Of a DNA stretch of 58,978 bases, positions 30,821-40,976 are shown in pieces; position 1 is the first letter of the stretch; every line of letters starts with the position of its first letter. The stretch spans positions 1 through 58,978 of the forward strand of contig CANPVU010000007.1 in NCBI GenBank assembly GCA_947581765.1, given 5' to 3'. The translations under genes were made by a program, and so were the position numbers. The stretch comes from an uncultured Bacilli bacterium. Lineage in GTDB: Bacteria; Bacillota_I; Bacilli_A; RF39; UBA660. Under the pieces are notes generated by a model that was not told the origin of the DNA, made no database searches, and saw only the letters and a program-made list of their open reading frames with translations.

Positions 30821-33048
30821 AAATCCTCCTTTATATATTGTTTAATGAGTTCCATAATACGATTTGCCTCAATCATTAATGATTCATAATTACTATTTAC
30901 ATAATCTACATCATTTTTTTTACTTGCCATTTCATGATTATAAGATAACTCAGCTAATTTAGTAAATCCTAAATATTTAGAATCACTTTTCATAGCATGT
31001 ACTAATATTGCATAATTAGGCATATCACTGTTATCTTTATATTCTTTTATTTTTTCTAATCGTTCTTTTGACTCTTTAAAGAAGTCTTTTATCGTATCAT
31101 TATAAGTATCCATATCTCCTAATAATTCTAAACTAGATGATATATCTACTCCTGCTTGTTTTAATATATCTAAATCATAATCTTCATCATCATTACTTTT
31201 TGTTTCTATATTTAGATTTGCTTTATCACCTTGTTTTAAATATTTTTTTAATATACTTTCAAGTTCTTCTTTATTTATTGGTTTTGATAAATAATCATTA
31301 AAACCATTTTCTAAATATTTTTCTCTCATACCTGATATAGCATTTGCAGTAAGTGCTACTGTAGGTGTAGAAAATCCTATAATCTTTTTTAAATTTTTAA
31401 GTGCTTCTACACCAGTCATATGTGGCATCATATCATCAAGTAAAATTAGTTCATAATTATTTCCTTGTAATACTTTATCAATACAACCTTTTCCAGAATC
31501 AGATGTATCTATATCTAAATTATAATCCCTTAATAATCTAATTGCAACCTTTAGGTTAATAGGATTATCATCTACAACTAAAATTTTATTATTATTTCCA
31601 ATAAATGGTATTGTATCAATTTTCTCATCTTGTATATCTTCTAATTTTTTAGGTACTATTCTTTGATCTAATGCTACTGTAAATTTAGATCCTTCACCAT
31701 ATTTACTTTGTACTACTATTTTTCCATTCATAAGTTCAATTAACTTTTTCGTAATAGCAAGTCCTAGTCCTGTACCTTCAATTGTAATATTTTTTTCAAG
31801 ATCAAGTCTTTCAAATTTATTAAATAATTTATTAATATTTTCTTCCTTAATTCCAATACCACTATCTTCAACAGAAACAATTAATCTACAAATATCGTTA
31901 TTTTTAACCGAACTAATAGTTAAATTAACATATCCTTGTTTTGTATATTTTACAGCATTAGTAAGTAAGTTTAATATGATTTGCTTAATTCGAACAAAAT
32001 CTCCATATAATACTGGTGGAATTGATTCATCATATTTATAATTAAATTCTAATGGTTTTTCACCTATTCTTGCTTTAGTAAGTGATACTAATTCATCAAA
32101 TACTTTTTTAAAGTTATACTCTGTATTTACTATTTCTAATTTATTTGCTTCAATTTTAGATATATCTAATATTCCATTTACAATTTGTAAAAGGCTTTGT
32201 GAAGCACTTATTATATCTTTTACTTCTTCTTTAGTTTCATTTGATAAGTCTTCTTCCAAAAGTCCTTGACTAAAACCTACTATTGCATTTAATGGAGTAC
32301 GTATTTCATGTGACATATTTGATAAAAATTCAGTTTTAGCATTATTAGCTTTTTCAGCCTGATTTTTTGCTTCACTTAATTCTTGTATCATTTTTAAATC
32401 AGGATTTTCTATAGTAAAGAACATCATGAATGTAACAAAAATAAAAAGTGATGTTATAAGTAGTAATTCTGGAAATAAATACTGAATAATACCTACAAAT
32501 ACACCTAATACTAATATAGCTATTATAGGTATATATTCTTTTTCACCTAATTTTTTTCTATTACAAATTAGGCAAATTATCCAAGATAAAATAAATAATC
32601 CAGCTAAAAGATAAGTAAATTTAGCCCCTATACCATACGTATAAATTCTATCATCATTATTTGATGTATAAAGTGGTAATAATAATATAATAAATATTGA
32701 AATAAATACTATTGGATATAACACTTTTTTTATTTTATTATAAATATCATACCCATCTGATTTTTTATTTCTAGATATAACTATAGTATATATTGTAAAG
32801 AAAAGCATCCATACAATCAAATAGATTAAGTAAAATTTCTGAAGAACTATAAGCATTGGGTTTGTTACATCTATTATTGCAAGATAAGTACTAGATAAAT
32901 CAAATATAATACCAAATATATTTATCAATATTAATCTAGAATAGATTTTATTTTCAATTGAATTTATCTTTTTCTTATTAAAGAAAATAATTAATAATAA
33001 AACAGTATATGCTAAACTAATCATTTGAAAATATAAACTGCTATACAT
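30817..33048 (-). CDS. Hybrid sensor histidine kinase (multi-TM sensor, HisKA, HATPase_c, REC, HPt)
   Basis: [50 protein letters not shown]...[15 protein letters not shown], HPt [13 protein letters not shown]. Confidence 0.96.
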   Translation of the reverse strand: MYSSLYFQMISLAYTVLLLIIFFNKKKINSIENKIYSRLILINIFGIIFDLSSTYLAIIDVTNPMLIVLQKFYLIYLIVWMLFFTIYTIVISRNKKSDGYDIYNKIKKVLYPIVFISIFIILLLPLYTSNNDDRIYTYGIGAKFTYLLAGLFILSWIICLICNRKKLGEKEYIPIIAILVLGVFVGIIQYLFPELLLITSLFIFVTFMMFFTIENPDLKMIQELSEAKNQAEKANNAKTEFLSNMSHEIRTPLNAIVGFSQGLLEEDLSNETKEEVKDIISASQSLLQIVNGILDISKIEANKLEIVNTEYNFKKVFDELVSLTKARIGEKPLEFNYKYDESIPPVLYGDFVRIKQIILNLLTNAVKYTKQGYVNLTISSVKNNDICRLIVSVEDSGIGIKEENINKLFNKFERLDLEKNITIEGTGLGLAITKKLIELMNGKIVVQSKYGEGSKFTVALDQRIVPKKLEDIQDEKIDTIPFIGNNNKILVVDDNPINLKVAIRLLRDYNLDIDTSDSGKGCIDKVLQGNNYELILLDDMMPHMTGVEALKNLKKIIGFSTPTVALTANAISGMREKYLENGFNDYLSKPINKEELESILKKYLKQGDKANLNIETKSNDDEDYDLDILKQAGVDISSSLELLGDMDTYNDTIKDFFKESKERLEKIKEYKDNSDMPNYAILVHAMKSDSKYLGFTKLAELSYNHEMASKKNDVDYVNSNYESLMIEANRIMELIKQYIKEDL

Positions 33049-33085
33049 ATAACCACCTACTTTACCATAACCATTATACCATGAT

Positions 33086-33111
33086 ATAAAAAAAAAGAAA
33101 ATTATAATTTT
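33086..33111 (-). terminator. Intrinsic terminator after the acyl-ligase gene
   Basis: GAAAATTATAATTTTC followed by nine T residues on the minus strand. Confidence 0.65.
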
Positions 33112-33117
33112 CCTTTT

Positions 33118-35475
33118 TTACATATGTATTTTCTTCTGATAACCACCATTATTTGACTCTTTATATAAAGTTGTAGCTAAGTCTTGTAGTTGTCTTCTAT
33201 TAACTTTATTTAAATTAGTAAGTGGTAATTTATTTTCTTCTGGTTGTATTATCTCATATATTTTCTGATATGTATCTACCTTTGAGTTAACATATTTTAT
33301 TATTTTATCTCTTAACTCAGCAGTTAACTCTGCATTATTTTTTAATGTAACGAATGCTACTGGAACATTCATTTTATATTCATGTGGCATTTTTACAACA
33401 GCACAATCTACTACTTCTGGAATTTCTTTTATAACAGCTTCTATTTCACTGCTATATACGTTAACTCCACTTACTATAATTATATTAGAATTTCTATCTT
33501 CAAAACATATTTCTCCATTTTCTGTCATGTAACATACATCACCAGTATTCAAATATGTTGTTCCAGATAACTTAACTAATGCCTTACTAGTTTCCTCTGA
33601 GTCATTATAATATCCATTCATTACTGTTGGACCACCTACATATAATACTCCAATTTCTCCAACAGGAACTTCCTTTAATGTATCTGGGTCTAATATTTTA
33701 ACGTCATTTAAAGGAAGTGGGAAACCAACACTTTTCTCATACATAGAATTTACACCAGTAAATGCAAGAGCTGCTGTTGCTTCTGTTGAACCTATTCCAG
33801 ACATTATTGGTGATGTAACATTATGTTCTGTTCTAAATTTATTTATTTCATCACGTAATTTTGGTTCTAATGTATCTCCACCAGAAATCCAAACTTTAGC
33901 AAATGATAAATCTGCTTTTTCTAATTTTTTTGAACTAACTACGCTTTTCCATAAAGTTGGAACACCTAATATTAATGTAGGTTTATTTTTTAACATAGAA
34001 GATATAAATATAGATTTATTATATTGTGGATGTAAATCTACTGACATATTTACTGCTAAAGCAGTAATAATACTATCTACTAATCCAAATCCATGGAATA
34101 TAGGTGAAATTGCAAGTAATTCATCACCCTTTTTATAAAATGGTATTGTATCTCTTAATTGAGCAGTATTTCTTATTACGTTTTCATTTGAAATACATGC
34201 AAGTTTAGATTTACCTGTTGTACCACCAGTTCTAAGCAATACTTTAGTCTCATATGGCACATATGGCTCATCACACTCTATACTACCATCATAATCACTA
34301 CCAAATGAAACTTCATCATTCCATTTAATAAATTTGTCTTCATATGAAACTTTAACTATTTTATTTTCTAATCTTTCAATTTCTTTTCTTATTGGTTCAA
34401 TAATAGATAAACATTTTTCTGGTATTAATTTAATAGCAGAATTTAATCGTTTAATAACCATCTTAGTTTTTATCTTTTTAAATTTTTCTTGTGCTATATA
34501 AAGCATCTTTATTCCTAGTGGATGACTTTTTATAGGTGGCATAGAATCTGCTGGTGAAACTACTACTACTTTCTCAACATTAGTACTATCAATAATTTTT
34601 GATACTTCACCATAACACATATCTGCCATAACTAAATATCTTGACTTAGTTTTATCAAGATTTTCAAGTATATCTTCACCTTTTAATAAAGGATGTAACA
34701 TACTAGCTGTAGCACCAATTTTATTTGTAGCTAAAAATGCAATAACAGCTTCTGGAGTATTAGGCATACAAATAGTTACAATATCATTCGATGTTATACC
34801 AGATTTTTTTAATGATTTAGCATATTCATCTACACGTTCAAATAATTCTCTAAAAGTAATTTTAGCTCCAAAATATCTAATAGCAAGTGAATCTAAATTA
34901 CTATAGTTATTTAAATATACATATTCCCAAATAGGCATACTAGGTAATTCAGTAAAATATTGTGCTGCATTATATGATGATTGCCAATTTTTATCTATTG
35001 AAGGTATACCAGATTTTACTGTAATAGGATCTTTTAAACTATTAATAATTTCTTCATTATATCTTAATATATCAGACAATATTTCATTACTATTAGTTGC
35101 TTCATAAAAATTACTAATTGATTTTTGTGACTTTGAATTAGTTATAAATCCAATTCTTGCTTTAGAATAATATCTTCTATTTTCATCATTAATACAATCT
35201 ATACTATTTTCTATAATATAACCAAAATTTTTAATATTTAATATTTTATTTTTATTTGATTGATTGTATAAAAATATATCTGTAACATCATTTTTATCTA
35301 ACGATAAACTTTCTAATATTTGTGCTTTAATTTCTTCATCTGATTCTTCTTTAAACTCAAAATTATTTTCATTAACCATTAAATAGATCTTAAATCCTTT
35401 TTTAGTTAATTCCTTTACTACTTCTTTAAAACTAGTATCCATGCTAAAAGCATTATAATTAATTGCTATATTCAT
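33118..35475 (-). CDS. AMP-dependent acyl-CoA/ACP synthetase with an extra N-terminal domain
   Basis: RTGGTTGKSKLACISNENV, GSTEATAAL, YLNTGDVC, IIIVSGVNVYSSEIE; start moved to 35475 by the GGGGG RBS; ~150 aa precede the ligase core. Confidence 0.93.
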   Translation of the reverse strand: MNIAINYNAFSMDTSFKEVVKELTKKGFKIYLMVNENNFEFKEESDEEIKAQILESLSLDKNDVTDIFLYNQSNKNKILNIKNFGYIIENSIDCINDENRRYYSKARIGFITNSKSQKSISNFYEATNSNEILSDILRYNEEIINSLKDPITVKSGIPSIDKNWQSSYNAAQYFTELPSMPIWEYVYLNNYSNLDSLAIRYFGAKITFRELFERVDEYAKSLKKSGITSNDIVTICMPNTPEAVIAFLATNKIGATASMLHPLLKGEDILENLDKTKSRYLVMADMCYGEVSKIIDSTNVEKVVVVSPADSMPPIKSHPLGIKMLYIAQEKFKKIKTKMVIKRLNSAIKLIPEKCLSIIEPIRKEIERLENKIVKVSYEDKFIKWNDEVSFGSDYDGSIECDEPYVPYETKVLLRTGGTTGKSKLACISNENVIRNTAQLRDTIPFYKKGDELLAISPIFHGFGLVDSIITALAVNMSVDLHPQYNKSIFISSMLKNKPTLILGVPTLWKSVVSSKKLEKADLSFAKVWISGGDTLEPKLRDEINKFRTEHNVTSPIMSGIGSTEATAALAFTGVNSMYEKSVGFPLPLNDVKILDPDTLKEVPVGEIGVLYVGGPTVMNGYYNDSEETSKALVKLSGTTYLNTGDVCYMTENGEICFEDRNSNIIIVSGVNVYSSEIEAVIKEIPEVVDCAVVKMPHEYKMNVPVAFVTLKNNAELTAELRDKIIKYVNSKVDTYQKIYEIIQPEENKLPLTNLNKVNRRQLQDLATTLYKESNNGGYQKKIHM

Positions 35476-35490
35476 ATAACACATCCCCCT

Positions 35491-36852
35491 TTATTTATAT
35501 TTTTTACTTTTTACTTTATCTTCTTTCATACTTTTACGTGTCATAGACTCAATTGTCTTAGCTAAATTTTCATTTGCTTGAGCTAAATCATCGTCTTTTT
35601 TTACAAATTGTACTTCTCCAACTTTTAAATAAGTATGTTTTCCATGATATAAAGACATAGGTAATATTGCAGCACCTGTTTTTTGTGCTAAAGATACTGT
35701 TCCTAACTTAAATGGTAACTGTATTTTTTTCTTACCCTCTTCATCTTTATTTTTTCTAGTTCCTTCTGGAAAAATAAGAGCTATTTTATCATGTACAATT
35801 CTTTTAGCAAGTTCTTCTTCACCGTTTTTTTTGCTTTCAGCATTTTGTCTATCAATAAATACTGCACCTTGAGTAAAATCAAACATTCTACCTCTTATTG
35901 TATGTCTGATAGTAGAAGCTGCAAATCCACAAAACTGACGAGCACCTAATGCTTGACTTATATAGAATTGATCAAAACTATTTAAATGATTACATGCAAT
36001 TATAAATCCATCTTGATATGGAATATTTTCTTGTCCTTTTTTCTTTGAATGAAAGGCAATGAAGAAAGGTATAAATGTAGCATAATATAAAAGTTTAAAT
36101 CTTTTTTTACTTTTCTTAAATGCTTCTTCATTTACTTGTAGATTTTTTATATATGATTTATAACTTGTAAAATATTCTACTTGTTGCTCCTTTGTTAAAC
36201 ATTCTCTTTCTTCTAATTCAAGATAATGAAAAGGTGCTACTGCCTTTTTGTTATTCTTTAACATTTGAATATATTCATAACATTCTTTCCAACTTTCTAC
36301 AGGAATAATATTTTCATGTGATACCTCCGTATTATATGGCGCTCTAAATAATAAGACCTTTACTCCTTGTTCTGCTAAATAAAGAGCCACTTCTGGTTTA
36401 TCTTCAATCATTACATCAACATCTAATTTTAAACATGCCATATATTTATCACGTGGGCTAAAATCTTCTGAACAATATTGAATGCTATCAAAATCTAATC
36501 CATTATTCTTTAAATAATCTTGAAATAACCTACGATAATGTAATCCTAATACACCCTTATCTGTTGTAAACATACGTGCTGTTATTTCATGTAATTGTAC
36601 GCCTTCACTTTTTAAAGCTTTTAATACCTCTTTAGCACCATCACGAAGTGGTGTCTTTTTACAATACTTATCTAATACTTTAAGACCAAATAATATTTTT
36701 TGAAATTTATTTATTCCAAACATTTCCTCAGGTGAATAAGCATCTGGCTTAACTGGTTCCCTCTTAAAAAATTTACGTCCTTCTTCAATATTAAACTTTG
36801 TCATGTCTGTTAATACACCGTCTGCATCTACACCTACTACAAACTTATTCAT
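35491..36852 (-). CDS. Fusion: N-terminal HAD-like domain plus C-terminal PlsC-type acyltransferase
   Basis: HAD motif VGVDADGVLTDMT and IEDKPE; PlsC motifs NHLNSFD (HX4D) and FPEGTRKN. Confidence 0.9.
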   Translation of the reverse strand: MNKFVVGVDADGVLTDMTKFNIEEGRKFFKREPVKPDAYSPEEMFGINKFQKILFGLKVLDKYCKKTPLRDGAKEVLKALKSEGVQLHEITARMFTTDKGVLGLHYRRLFQDYLKNNGLDFDSIQYCSEDFSPRDKYMACLKLDVDVMIEDKPEVALYLAEQGVKVLLFRAPYNTEVSHENIIPVESWKECYEYIQMLKNNKKAVAPFHYLELEERECLTKEQQVEYFTSYKSYIKNLQVNEEAFKKSKKRFKLLYYATFIPFFIAFHSKKKGQENIPYQDGFIIACNHLNSFDQFYISQALGARQFCGFAASTIRHTIRGRMFDFTQGAVFIDRQNAESKKNGEEELAKRIVHDKIALIFPEGTRKNKDEEGKKKIQLPFKLGTVSLAQKTGAAILPMSLYHGKHTYLKVGEVQFVKKDDDLAQANENLAKTIESMTRKSMKEDKVKSKKYK

Positions 36853-36990
36853 ATATACCCCCTTTAAATTATAAAATAAGCAAAGCTATATAATTAATTT
36901 ATAACATTTCGTTAACAAAAAAATATACAAAGCATATTTGGTATATTATCATTTAATATATAAAAAGTCAATTTTAGCTTTGTATATGTA

Positions 36991-37416
36991 TTAGTTATGT
37001 TTATTTAATATTTTAATAGTCTTATCATCCATAATTCCATTATAATATTTATCTAATATATCTTTAAATATTAAACATTGTGGGTTAGCACATAAAAATA
37101 ATGTCATACTAGATCTTAATTTTAAATCATCAGGTTCTGGCATAATAGTGTTGATATCATCAATATCAAGTTCTAATAATGCATTACATATAGTTATTAA
37201 GTTATTAAATAATTGTTCATTTTCTAGATAAGCTCTAGCTTCTTCTATACAACTAATTGAGTATATCTGATTCATATAGCTATCACCAAGACCTGATATT
37301 TGAGGAAATATATACCAAATCCAATGACTCTTTTTTCTACCACTTTTAATTTCAGATAATGCTTTATTAAAATCTATGTTTTGAGCATCAATAAATCTTT
37401 GTAAATCATAATTCAT
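36991..37416 (-). CDS. DUF1810-family protein
   Basis: YDLQRFIDAQ...ALSEIKSGRKKSHWIWYIFPQISGLG; start moved to 37416 by the AGGTGAT RBS. Confidence 0.88.
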   Translation of the reverse strand: MNYDLQRFIDAQNIDFNKALSEIKSGRKKSHWIWYIFPQISGLGDSYMNQIYSISCIEEARAYLENEQLFNNLITICNALLELDIDDINTIMPEPDDLKLRSSMTLFLCANPQCLIFKDILDKYYNGIMDDKTIKILNKHN

Positions 37417-37454
37417 AATATCACCTAAGTAATAGTATTTTAACATACATCCTA

Positions 37455-37494
37455 CAAAAATTAAAGTTATTTCACGATAGAAATAACTTTAATT
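37455..37494 (-). terminator. Long AT-rich intrinsic terminator
   Basis: AATTAAAGTTATTTC / GAAATAACTTTAATT perfect 15-bp inverted repeat, then TTTTTG on the minus strand. Confidence 0.65.
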
Positions 37495-37978
37495 ATTCAT
37501 AACTATTATATATACTTTGTAAACATAATATATGTAATTTTTCATCTTCAATAATTCTTTTTAATATATCTTGTATATATTTATCATCTATTATCTTTAT
37601 ATCAGATTCATATCTTTTTATAGTATTTTCTTCTCTTTTAATATCTACTAACAATAAATCTTTTATATTCATAGTATAATTAACATACTCACTAGTCCAA
37701 GGTATTATAGTATTATTTTTATAAGTACTAAAAAAAGGTTTACCTCCTAATTTAACTATTAATTCTCCTAGTATATCTAAATGCCTCATTTCTACTCTAG
37801 CAATTTGTTTTAATGTACTACTTATATCTTCCTTTATAAGACTTTGATATATATATTCATGAATTGCTGTATCTTCCCCACCACTTCCTGCATAATCATC
37901 TAATAATATTTTAGCATACTCTATATTTTCTTTTTCAACTCTAATAGGTGGATAAGGTTTATTTAGTATACATTCCAT
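37493..37978 (-). CDS. Ferritin-like diiron protein
   Basis: E...EMRHLD and E...EDEKLHI ligand pattern in a four-helix arrangement; start moved to 37978 by the AAAGGA RBS. Confidence 0.75.
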   Translation of the reverse strand: MECILNKPYPPIRVEKENIEYAKILLDDYAGSGGEDTAIHEYIYQSLIKEDISSTLKQIARVEMRHLDILGELIVKLGGKPFFSTYKNNTIIPWTSEYVNYTMNIKDLLLVDIKREENTIKRYESDIKIIDDKYIQDILKRIIEDEKLHILCLQSIYNSYE

Positions 37979-38000
37979 ATTAATCCTTTCTATTATTTTA

Positions 38001-39203
38001 TTATGTTTCATTATCTACTAATTTAGATATTAACATACAACTAGGTATATCTCCTACAGCATTTATACATGTACCTGGAGCATCAACTATCCATCCTATT
38101 GTAGATATTATAGGGAAAGCTATTGCAGGAAATCCATATACTGATACAATTAGTGCCTCACCTATCAATGCACCTCCAGGTATACCTGACATTACTACTC
38201 CACTTAATACTGATACTAAAAGTGCTATTAATATATCTGTAACACCATTGAAATTTCTTCCAAATATTGAAAATAAAAATGCAATTTTTAAAATAGATGC
38301 CATACTAGAACCTTCCATATGTATAGTAGAACCTATTGGTAATACTACCTCACTTACATCTTTTGGTAACTTCATATTATCTGCTGTTGTCATATTACAA
38401 GGAAGAGTAGCTAGTGAAGAACATGTACCAAGTGATGTAATAGTAGACATTAAAATATTTTTATAAAATACTTTAACTCCCTTACCTCTATATGCTATAT
38501 ACGCATATAATGAATAAAATATTATATAGTACAATACTGCTATAATTATATAAACTATAAAGCATTTAGCATAACTACCTAATAATTCTGGACCATAAGT
38601 TCCAACTAAACTTGCAAAGTATGCAGCTAAACCTATTGGTGCATAATACATAATTATATTAATCATTTTTAACATTACTTTACAACCAGCATTTAAAAAA
38701 TCATTAACTATTTTAACTTCATCACCACATAGTCTAACACTAAATCCAAATATACATGAAAAAATAATTAGAGGTAACATATTAACTTTACAAAGCAACA
38801 TAGAAAAATCACTAACAGTTAACATATCTACTATTTTTTGTCCAAGATTTATACTTTCTTTAGTATAATCTAAATCCTTAATAACATTACCTGTAGGATT
38901 AAATAAAAATACTCCAAAAAGCATAAATACAGCTGCTATTAAACTAGTTATAATAAATATAATAAACATATACTTAAATATTTTTCCTAGTCTTTTTAAA
39001 CTACTCATTTTAGCAATACTACTAGATACTGTAAAAAATACAAGGGGTATAACTATTACAAATAACATATTAACAAAGACTTGTCCAAAAGGTTCTAATA
39101 CTTTAGCACCACTTTTAAATATACAGCCAATTATACTACCTAATATAATAGAAATAAATAATATTATTGGAAATTTATAATTTTTATATAATCTATATAA
39201 CAT
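38001..39203 (-). CDS. Dicarboxylate/amino-acid:cation symporter (SDF family)
   Basis: Multi-TM protein; LGTCSSLATLPCNMTTADNMKLPKDVSEVVLPIGSTIHMEGSSM, SGIPGGAL, DAPGTCINAVGD. Confidence 0.95.
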   Translation of the reverse strand: MLYRLYKNYKFPIILFISIILGSIIGCIFKSGAKVLEPFGQVFVNMLFVIVIPLVFFTVSSSIAKMSSLKRLGKIFKYMFIIFIITSLIAAVFMLFGVFLFNPTGNVIKDLDYTKESINLGQKIVDMLTVSDFSMLLCKVNMLPLIIFSCIFGFSVRLCGDEVKIVNDFLNAGCKVMLKMINIIMYYAPIGLAAYFASLVGTYGPELLGSYAKCFIVYIIIAVLYYIIFYSLYAYIAYRGKGVKVFYKNILMSTITSLGTCSSLATLPCNMTTADNMKLPKDVSEVVLPIGSTIHMEGSSMASILKIAFLFSIFGRNFNGVTDILIALLVSVLSGVVMSGIPGGALIGEALIVSVYGFPAIAFPIISTIGWIVDAPGTCINAVGDIPSCMLISKLVDNET

Positions 39204-39232
39204 AAAACCTCCCATTTAATATTATTCTAATA

Positions 39233-39271
39233 AAAAAACAAAATGAATGATTTTATCAAACATTTTGTTTT
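39233..39271 (-). terminator. Intrinsic terminator between the lipoprotein-like pair and the symporter
   Basis: AAAACAAAATG...CATTTTGTTTTTTT on the minus strand. Confidence 0.65.
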
Positions 39272-40047
39272 ACATATTCTATATTTGTTAAATAAAACTT
39301 ATCTACACTAGTATCTTTCTTAAAAGTATACTTATATTTATCTATTATATCTAAATTCTCTACTATATTTTTATCTGTTATATTTATAGGAAGTAAGTTA
39401 TTATGTCTTGTATAACTTGTTTTTTTATCTATATATGTATATGCTGAATAAATATATATGTATATCTCATCACCATTAGATTCACTTTCCATATAATTTA
39501 TTTTTTCAACTGTTGGATTATTCTTTTTTTCATAAATTAAATAGCATTTTAACTTATTATCATAGTAATAAAGTTTATCAACTAAAGTTAAATTTTTGTG
39601 ATTTATAGATAATTCTTTATTTATCAATTTTATTTGATTAGATACATATTCTTCTTTTATTATTTTTCCAGTAAATTTATAACCATTTAATTCTTGTTTT
39701 GCATTTACTTTTTCCGAAGTAATATTTTCTGAAGGCATATTTTTTATAGCATAATATATTTTTAATTCATCAGAAAATTTATCATAAGTTAATCCATTTT
39801 CCATCAAAGATATATCTTGCTTAGTATATGCTGGTGTACTATTAAAATCACTTTTTACTAAATCATATAGTGCATTAATTTCTTCTTGACTATACTTTGG
39901 TTTTTCCTCTTTTTTCACCGGCGTTTTTGGTTCTTCATTAGAATTTAAATCATTATTACTATAATAATATACAAATAAAACAGCACCTAATAAAATCAAT
40001 ATTAATACAATTAATCCAAAATTGCTTTCTTTTTTCTTCTTCTTCAT
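39256..40047 (-). CDS. Single-TM extracytoplasmic hypothetical protein, paralogue of the next gene
   Basis: KKKKK-TM-acidic linker; YTKQDISLMENG...VDKFYLTNIEYV. Confidence 0.65.
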   Translation of the reverse strand: MKKKKKESNFGLIVLILILLGAVLFVYYYSNNDLNSNEEPKTPVKKEEKPKYSQEEINALYDLVKSDFNSTPAYTKQDISLMENGLTYDKFSDELKIYYAIKNMPSENITSEKVNAKQELNGYKFTGKIIKEEYVSNQIKLINKELSINHKNLTLVDKLYYYDNKLKCYLIYEKKNNPTVEKINYMESESNGDEIYIYIYSAYTYIDKKTSYTRHNNLLPINITDKNIVENLDIIDKYKYTFKKDTSVDKFYLTNIEYVKQNV

Positions 40048-40058
40048 ATTAACATCCC

Positions 40059-40895
40059 CTATTTAATAGTAATTGTATCTAAATAATATTTATCATAAAC
40101 TTTATTAAATTGATACTCTATATATTTTAAATTATTAAATTTATCCTTAATATTATTTGAATCTATTACATCAGTTAAACTAATATTATTAAGTGTCCAA
40201 CTTCTAGTTTTATTAGTATCTGTATATGCAATATAATATTTAATAATCAGTTTATTATCAATTTCTTCTTGTTTTATATAATGATACATTGTATAATCTA
40301 AATTTATTTTATTACTATTATCTAGTAAATAGTACCTTTTAGTTTCTTGATTATATACATAAATATTATCGCCATAACTAAATGAAGCATTAGTAATAGA
40401 TATATCTCCAAATACATTTTTAATACTTTCTTGTAAATCACTTTGTAAAATATATTCATTAGAATTACTTGTATATTTTTTTGCTTGACGTGCTGCTACT
40501 GACAATTTAAAGTTTAATGACATATCACTTGCTTTAGCACCACTATTAATTAAATTTATATCTTCTGGTGTAAATATATTATAACTCTCTTTAGTATTAA
40601 ATGTAATATATTTACTTACATCTATATTACTATTTTGATTTGTTACTTCACTTGAATTACTGCTAGTATTACTATCACTAATAATATCCTCTTCCTTATT
40701 TTTATCTTTAGTTATAATTCCATATGCACCATAACCAATTAAAAAAATTCCTAATAAAGTTAATAATACATCTATAAAATTAAATCTTTTAGAAGGTAGT
40801 TTATCTTGATGATTTTTTTTAGGTTTATTATATTTTCCATCATTTAATTTACCATTTACAATAATAGGAACTACATTATTTTTATCATCATTCAT
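40059..40895 (-). CDS. Single-TM extracytoplasmic hypothetical protein, paralogue of the previous gene
   Basis: TM after a basic N-terminus; FTPEDINLINSG...YDKYYLDTITI; start moved to 40895 by the GGAGG RBS. Confidence 0.65.
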   Translation of the reverse strand: MNDDKNNVVPIIVNGKLNDGKYNKPKKNHQDKLPSKRFNFIDVLLTLLGIFLIGYGAYGIITKDKNKEEDIISDSNTSSNSSEVTNQNSNIDVSKYITFNTKESYNIFTPEDINLINSGAKASDMSLNFKLSVAARQAKKYTSNSNEYILQSDLQESIKNVFGDISITNASFSYGDNIYVYNQETKRYYLLDNSNKINLDYTMYHYIKQEEIDNKLIIKYYIAYTDTNKTRSWTLNNISLTDVIDSNNIKDKFNNLKYIEYQFNKVYDKYYLDTITIK

Positions 40896-40976
40896 ATATA
40901 CCTCCATATTTTAATATTATCATAAAATGTAAAAAATGCCAATAGTAAACTATCAGCACTTAATACTTATTTATAA

